NCBI RefSeq assembly: GCF_018139625.1 | Contig: NZ_JAGSOH010000076.1 | Span: 1-37,550 of the forward strand | Length of the DNA: 37,550 nucleotides | Source: Actinospica acidithermotolerans | GTDB lineage: Bacteria > Actinomycetota > Actinomycetes > Streptomycetales > Catenulisporaceae | Reading direction: 5' to 3' | Shown: positions 33,248 to 37,550 of the stretch, piece after piece | Layout of the letters: each line of letters starts with the position of its first letter | How positions within the stretch are numbered: the stretch's first letter is position 1 | Made by a program: the position numbers and the translations under genes | The notes under the pieces: model-generated | Databases searched by the model: none | The model's input: only the letters and a program-made list of their open reading frames with translations | What the model was told of the DNA's origin: nothing

Positions 33248-34810
33248 ATGTCCGCGACTTCCGCACCTCCGGGCGCCGCCACCTCGAGCAAGGGATTGAA
33301 GGCGAACGCCCTCGGGCTGGCCTCCAGCATCGTCATCGCCACCGCCTCGGTGGCCCCGGCCTACAGCCTGGCGGCCTCGCTCGGCCTGGTCGTCGCCGGT
33401 GTCGGCGCGCAGGCGCCGATCGTGATGCTGCTCGCGTTCGTGCCGATGCTGTTCATCGCGTTCGGCTACCAGGGCCTGAACGAGATCGACCCGGACTGCG
33501 GCACGACGTTCACCTGGGGTGCGCGGGTCTTCGGGCCGAAGACCGGCTGGATGGGCGGCTGGGCCATCATCGTGGCCGACGTGATCGTCATGGCGAACCT
33601 GGCGCAGATCGCCGGGCAGTACGGATTCCAGCTGGTCGGCGCGTACGGGCTCGCCGCCAGCACCGGCTGGTCCGAGGTGGCGGGCATCGTCTGGATCGCG
33701 CTGATGACGCTGATCTGCTACCTCGGCATCGAGGTCTCGGCCCGGATGCAGATCGCACTGCTGTCCATCGAGCTGCTCATGCTGGGCGTCCTGTCGATCA
33801 CCGCGCTGGCCAAGGTGTACTCGGGGCACGGCATCCACGGCTCGCTGCACGTGTCCGCGTCGTGGTTCAACCCCTTCAACATCGGCTCCTTCTCCGCGCT
33901 CACGCTCGGCCTGCTCACGGCCATCTTCATCTACTGGGGCTGGGACACGGCCGTCTCCGTGAACGAGGAGACGCGGGACCGCTCGAAGACTCCGGGCCGC
34001 GCCGCCGTCCTGTCCACGGTGCTGCTGCTGGTCACATACGGCCTGGTCACCGTGTCCGCGCAGGCCTTCGCGGGGGTCGGGACGACGGGCGCCGGCCTCG
34101 CCAACGCGAACAACTCCGGCGACGTGCTCTCCGGCCTCGGCGGCGAGGTCTTCGGCACGGTCGGCTTCGGCTGGTTCCTCAGCAAGCTGCTCGTGCTGAT
34201 GGTGCTGACCTCGGCGTCCGCGTCGACCCAGACCACGATCATGCCCACCGCGCGCACGGCGCTGTCCATGGCCGACCACCGCGGCATCCCGTCCGCCTTC
34301 GCCAGGATCCACCCGCGCTTCCGCACGCCCACGTGGTCCACGGTCGGCATGGGCCTGGCGTCCATCGCCTTCTACGCGCTGCTGTCGAAGATCAGTACGA
34401 ACGTGCTGTCCGACTCGATCTCCTCGCTCGGGCTGGCCATCGCCTTCTACTACGGCCTGACCGGCTTCGCCTGCGCCTGGCACTTCGCGCCGCAGGCCTT
34501 CCGGTCCACGCAGCGCACGCTCTGGCTGCGCTTCGTGCTGCCGCTGCTCGGCGCGCTGATCCTCTTCACGTTCTTCGTCTACGGCGCGTACCAGTTCTGG
34601 AACCCGGCCTACGGCTACACGCAGTGGCACATGCCGTTCCCGCCGCACTGGATCATCGGCGGCGTGTTCCTCACCGGAGTCGGCGCGCTGGTCCTCGGCA
34701 TCCCCTTGATGTACATCTACCGGGCCCTGCGTCCCGCCTTCTTCCGCGGCGAGGTGATCCGGCGCGGCACCTGGCCCGAGTCGGCGGAGCCCGCCGACCA
34801 GCGGGAATGA
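33248..34810 (+). CDS. APC superfamily permease
   Basis: About 520 residues, the second APC transporter of the window. Helix 1 includes VIATASVAPAYSLAASLGLV; helix 6 includes FIYWGWDTAVSVNEETRDRSKTPG, the family's helix 6/loop signature; a central TSASASTQTTIMPTARTALSM segment matches helix 8. The ATG at 33248 has GGAG eight bases ahead and is preferred over an in-frame ATG at 33194. A TTGACA at 33206-33211 could be its -35 box, but the hexamer 17 bases on (GTCGAT) is a poor -10. Solute unknown, probably an amino acid or amine. It is single and divergent from the protease. Confidence 0.86.
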   Translation: MSATSAPPGAATSSKGLKANALGLASSIVIATASVAPAYSLAASLGLVVAGVGAQAPIVMLLAFVPMLFIAFGYQGLNEIDPDCGTTFTWGARVFGPKTGWMGGWAIIVADVIVMANLAQIAGQYGFQLVGAYGLAASTGWSEVAGIVWIALMTLICYLGIEVSARMQIALLSIELLMLGVLSITALAKVYSGHGIHGSLHVSASWFNPFNIGSFSALTLGLLTAIFIYWGWDTAVSVNEETRDRSKTPGRAAVLSTVLLLVTYGLVTVSAQAFAGVGTTGAGLANANNSGDVLSGLGGEVFGTVGFGWFLSKLLVLMVLTSASASTQTTIMPTARTALSMADHRGIPSAFARIHPRFRTPTWSTVGMGLASIAFYALLSKISTNVLSDSISSLGLAIAFYYGLTGFACAWHFAPQAFRSTQRTLWLRFVLPLLGALILFTFFVYGAYQFWNPAYGYTQWHMPFPPHWIIGGVFLTGVGALVLGIPLMYIYRALRPAFFRGEVIRRGTWPESAEPADQRE

Positions 34811-34845
34811 TCAGCCCGCACTAAGGCTCCCTTAAAGCTGGCTCC

Positions 34846-34874
34846 TTGACAGTGACACTGGTCTAGTCCATTCT
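34846..34874 (+). promoter_or_regulatory. Chitinase promoter with DasR-type dre element
   Basis: TTGACA (34846-34851), a 17-base spacer, CATTCT (34869-34874). Within it lies ACTGGTCTAGTCCATT (34857-34872), matching the Streptomyces dre consensus core A-C/G-TGGTCTAGACCA-C/G-T at most positions. DasR, the GlcNAc-responsive GntR repressor, binds such sites on chitinase genes. It would block RNA polymerase directly here. Confidence 0.8.
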
Positions 34875-34880
34875 CGCCCT

Positions 34881-34892
34881 GAAGGATCCTTC
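34881..34892. promoter_or_regulatory. Palindrome at the predicted chitinase transcription start
   Basis: GAAGGATCCTTC, a perfect 12-base palindrome that begins at the expected start site. May be a second regulatory site or a small 5' hairpin. Confidence 0.4.
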
Positions 34893-34973
34893 GTTTCGGG
34901 CGGCGTCGAGCCGTGCGCCTCCTCCCGCGCACGGCCTTCGCCGCATCCCACCCATCCCGAAGGAGCAGATGGA

Positions 34974-36281
34974 GTGCGCAAGAACAGTGGTATACGCACA
35001 CGTGTGCCAAGGGCCGGACTGGCGGCCGCGGCCGCGGTGAGCCTGGTGGCCGGCGGCGTGCTGGTGGCGACCGTGGCGACCGGTTCCGCGCAGGCGGCCA
35101 CCACCGCGCTCGGCAGCAACTGGTACGCGTCGGCCCCCTACGACATGCCGCTGGACAACAACCCGCCGGACCTGACCCAGGTCATGTCGGCGACCGGCGA
35201 GAAGGCCTTCGTGCTGGCCTTCGTGCTGGCCGAGAACGGCAGCGCCTGCGCCCCGGCGTGGGACGGCGGCTCCTCAACCGTCTCCTCCGGCGACTCGGTC
35301 GGCACCCAGATCAACGCCCTGCGGGCCGCGGGCGGCGACGTCGCGGTCTCCTTCGGCGGCTACAACGGCACCAAGCTCGGCCAGGTCTGCGGCACCGCCG
35401 CGGCGACCGCCGCCGCCGAGCAGCAGGTCATCACCGCCTACGGCCTGCACGCCATCGACCTGGACCTGGAGGAGCCTGAGTACGAGAACACCTCCGCGAT
35501 CGCCAACGAACTCGGCGCCGCCCAGATCCTGCAGGCGAACAACCCGGGCCTGTACATCTCGGTGACCATCCCGGGCACGTCGGCGGGCACCGGCTGGTTC
35601 GGCACCCAGCTGCTGGACGAGGCCAAGACCCTCGGCTTCACCCCGAACGCCTTCACCATCATGCCGTTCGACGGCGGCTTCAGCGGCGCCTCCTCGCAGA
35701 TCTCCGCGCTCCAGGCGTTCAACAGCATCCTGACGTCGACGTTCGGCTGGAGCTCGGCCACCGCGTACGCGCACGAGGGCATCTCCTCGATGAACGGGCG
35801 CACGGACTCGGCGGAGTACTTCTACCAGTCCGACTTCCAGACCGTGCTGACCTGGGCTGAAGGAGTCGGCCTCGGCCGCTACTCGTTCTGGTCGGTCAAC
35901 CGCGACCGCGAGTGCAGCCCGCCGGACAACAACGGCACGCTCTCCGGCAGCTGCTCCAGCGTCACGCAGAACAGCTGGGACTTCACCAAGTACGACGCCG
36001 AGTTCGCCGGGGCCACCCCGCCGGTGACCACCTCGGCCTCGGCCAGTGCAAGCGCCTCGGCCTCCGCCACGGCGACGGCTACGGCTACGGCTTCCGCCAC
36101 GGCGACCGGCACGGGCACCGGCGGCGGCGGCTCGTGCGCGACGGCCTGGAGCGCCTCCACGTCCTACTCCTCGGGCAACGAGGTGTCGTACAACGGCCAC
36201 AACTGGACGGCGAACCAGTGGAACTACAACGAGGTCCCGGGCGGCGCGTCCGGCGCCTGGAACGACGACGGCGCCTGCTGA
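34974..36281 (+). CDS. Secreted chitinase, GH18 with C-terminal chitin-binding module
   Basis: A 435-residue exported chitinase. Signal peptide: residues 1-41 with hydrophobic core AGLAAAAAVSLVAGGVLVAT and AQA cleavage site. GH18 barrel: AVSFGGYNG (124-132), then the catalytic D-x-D-x-E in AIDLDLEEPEY (D162, D164, E166 as proton donor). A Ser/Ala/Thr linker (about 349-385) leads to a CBM5/12-type module starting CATAWSASTSYSSGNEV with the aromatic Trp/Tyr binding residues (HNWTANQWNYNEVPG). GTG start after AGGAG. Its promoter carries a dre-like DasR site, so induction by chitin breakdown products is likely. A strong hairpin follows the stop. Confidence 0.93.
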   Translation: MRKNSGIRTRVPRAGLAAAAAVSLVAGGVLVATVATGSAQAATTALGSNWYASAPYDMPLDNNPPDLTQVMSATGEKAFVLAFVLAENGSACAPAWDGGSSTVSSGDSVGTQINALRAAGGDVAVSFGGYNGTKLGQVCGTAAATAAAEQQVITAYGLHAIDLDLEEPEYENTSAIANELGAAQILQANNPGLYISVTIPGTSAGTGWFGTQLLDEAKTLGFTPNAFTIMPFDGGFSGASSQISALQAFNSILTSTFGWSSATAYAHEGISSMNGRTDSAEYFYQSDFQTVLTWAEGVGLGRYSFWSVNRDRECSPPDNNGTLSGSCSSVTQNSWDFTKYDAEFAGATPPVTTSASASASASASATATATATASATATGTGTGGGGSCATAWSASTSYSSGNEVSYNGHNWTANQWNYNEVPGGASGAWNDDGAC

Positions 36282-36307
36282 CAGAACCCGTCGGCAGAAT
36301 CTAGCCT

Positions 36308-36352
36308 CCGTGGCCCGGCCCCGCTCCCGCCAGAGCGGTCGCCGGGCCACGG
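36308..36352 (+). terminator. Rho-independent-like terminator after the chitinase gene
   Basis: Outer 12-base stem CCGTGGCCCGGC (36308-36319) with 36341-36352, inner CCGCTC/GAGCGG stem, then TCCTGTTT. Confidence 0.85.
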
Positions 36353-36466
36353 TCCTGTTTCACGACACTGCGTCAGCGCCATAAGGACTCGTACGCAGCC
36401 GCCCGGTCGGCGGCCGTCGCGGCGCAAGTCCACGTACATTGCGACACCGAAGCTCTGATCGCCAGG

Positions 36467-36496
36467 GATCAGGCCACCGGGGATCAGTTCACCGGG
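36467..36496. repeat. 15-bp tandem duplication across the LLM stop codon
   Basis: GATCAGGCCACCGGG (36467-36481) and GATCAGTTCACCGGG (36482-36496) are adjacent and 13/15 identical. The second holds the last codons and stop of the LLM gene. A CTGATC at 36455-36460 can pair with the first copy's GATCAG. Confidence 0.7.
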
Positions 36497-37455
36497 GCCT
36501 TGACCAGTTCGACGGCGCGGATGCGGTCCGGGCGGTCGGGGGAGGCGGGGGCGAGCATGAGCTCGTCGGCGCCGGTCTTCTCGGCGAGCTGCTCCAGGAA
36601 GGCCTGCGCCTGGTCGGGAGTGCCGACCGCCGTGTAGCGCATCATGTCCTTGACATGCTCCCCGGAGGGGGTGCCGAGCACGACGTCGATCTCGGCGTCG
36701 GTGAGGTCGGCCGCGGGCTTGAGGAAGCGGCGGGCGCGCCAGCGCAGCGAGGCCTGGTGCTGGGCGCGGGCGGCGTCCTCGTCGTCGGCGGCGATCAGGT
36801 TTGCGGCGACGATGAGGTACGGCTCCGGGTTGAGCTCGGACGGCCGGTACTCGGAGCGGTAGGTCTGGACGGCCGCGAACAGGGCGGCGGGCGCGAAGTG
36901 CGAGGCGAAGGCGTAGGGGAGGCTGAGCGCCGCGGCGAGCTGGGCGCCGAACAGGGACGAGCCGAGGATGTAGAGCGGCACGTTCGAGCCGTCGCCCGGC
37001 GTCGCGCGCACGCCCGGGATGCGGGTGTCACCGGTGAGGTAGCCCTGCAGTTCGAGGACGTCCTGCGGGAACGTGTCGGCCGAGGACGGGGTGCGGCGCA
37101 GCGCGCGCATCGTCGCCTGGTCGGAGCCGGGTGCGCGGCCGAGGCCGAGGTCGATGCGGTCCGGGTGCAGCGCGGCGAGGGTGCCGAACTGCTCGGCGAT
37201 GACCAGCGGCGAGTGGTTCGGCAGCATCACGCCGCCGGCGCCGAGCCGGATCCGCTCCGTGTTCGCGGCCACGTGCGCGATCACGACGCTGGTCGCGGCC
37301 GAGGCGATCGCCGGCATGTTGTGGTGCTCGGCGTACCAGACGCGGTGGAAGCCGGATGCCTCAGCGGCGCGGGCGAGCGGAACGGCGCCGTGCAGCGCGT
37401 CGGACGGGTGCTCGCCGGGACCGACGGCGGCGACATCGAGCAGGGAGTACTTCAC
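36484..37455 (-). CDS. LLM class flavin-dependent oxidoreductase
   Basis: About 323 residues of the bacterial luciferase-like monooxygenase superfamily, TIM barrel, using FMN or F420. [24 protein letters not shown] is the N-terminal signature, with the EHH flavin-pocket histidines. Then [42 protein letters not shown], the standard MsnO8/CE1758-type family core. Start is uncertain: GTG at 37455 gives V-K-Y-S-L-L-D, the usual N-terminus, while the TTG at 37467 or a start beyond would add residues. No ribosome site is seen for either. Substrate and cofactor unresolved. Upstream to the window end (37456-37550) I see no further gene. Confidence 0.86.
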   Translation of the reverse strand: MKYSLLDVAAVGPGEHPSDALHGAVPLARAAEASGFHRVWYAEHHNMPAIASAATSVVIAHVAANTERIRLGAGGVMLPNHSPLVIAEQFGTLAALHPDRIDLGLGRAPGSDQATMRALRRTPSSADTFPQDVLELQGYLTGDTRIPGVRATPGDGSNVPLYILGSSLFGAQLAAALSLPYAFASHFAPAALFAAVQTYRSEYRPSELNPEPYLIVAANLIAADDEDAARAQHQASLRWRARRFLKPAADLTDAEIDVVLGTPSGEHVKDMMRYTAVGTPDQAQAFLEQLAEKTGADELMLAPASPDRPDRIRAVELVKAPVN

Positions 37456-37550
37456 GTACTCGGCCAACAGCGGAAGATCAGGGCGTATTCCGCGGGAGCG
37501 GAGCAGGAGGTGGACGGGGATGGAATGGGGGACCGGGACGGGATCAGGAG

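Overview
The window is very GC-rich, with strong third-position GC bias, GTG starts and many 1-4 base start/stop overlaps. It carries a furA-katG pair, a mycothiol-type PIG-L deacetylase, a DUF1918/DUF1876 pair, a DasR-type chitinase promoter and a CebR-like box. All of this points to a soil actinomycete of the Streptomyces/Catenulispora kind. No rRNA, tRNA, CRISPR array or insertion sequence was seen. Assignments rest on reading motifs by eye; no database search was run.

Positions 1-11646 are a purine/ureide catabolism island. A forward, translationally coupled operon runs amidase (5' end outside the window), PucG-type aminotransferase, allantoate amidohydrolase, RpiR regulator, OHCU decarboxylase, hydroxyisourate hydrolase. 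Facing it is a reverse run: MFS transporter, a divergent IspH-like protein, allantoinase, uricase. A divergent LacI regulator with a candidate operator heads the reverse run. Together they encode urate -> 5-hydroxyisourate -> OHCU -> allantoin -> allantoate -> ureidoglycine -> transamination. The amidase is placed to handle the end product. The IspH-like protein and a 3 x 75 bp in-frame repeat inside the RpiR regulator are the unexpected parts.

Positions 11694-18905 hold small stress proteins (DUF1918, DUF1876), convergent katG with its Fur regulator, an aldo/keto reductase divergent from a TetR regulator across two matching operators, a GNAT acetyltransferase whose last codons begin a six-copy tandem array, a DUF6884-like protein and a GtrA membrane protein.

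Positions 19163-24770 hold a secreted GH5 glycosidase with a CebR-like palindrome inside its signal-peptide codons, a ribA-marR pair behind two identical AT-rich palindromes, a radical SAM protein with a sliding-clamp-like C-terminal motif, and a PIG-L deacetylase.

Positions 24940-37455 hold an APC permease divergent from an acyl-CoA synthetase, a DUF445 membrane protein, an unrecognised 321-residue protein, a DUF1990 protein, a secreted sedolisin-like protease, a second APC permease, a secreted GH18 chitinase with a dre-like operator between its -35 and -10 boxes, and an LLM flavin oxidoreductase cut close to the window edge. Several genes share a -10-like hexamer ending exactly six bases before the start codon, which suggests leaderless transcripts.
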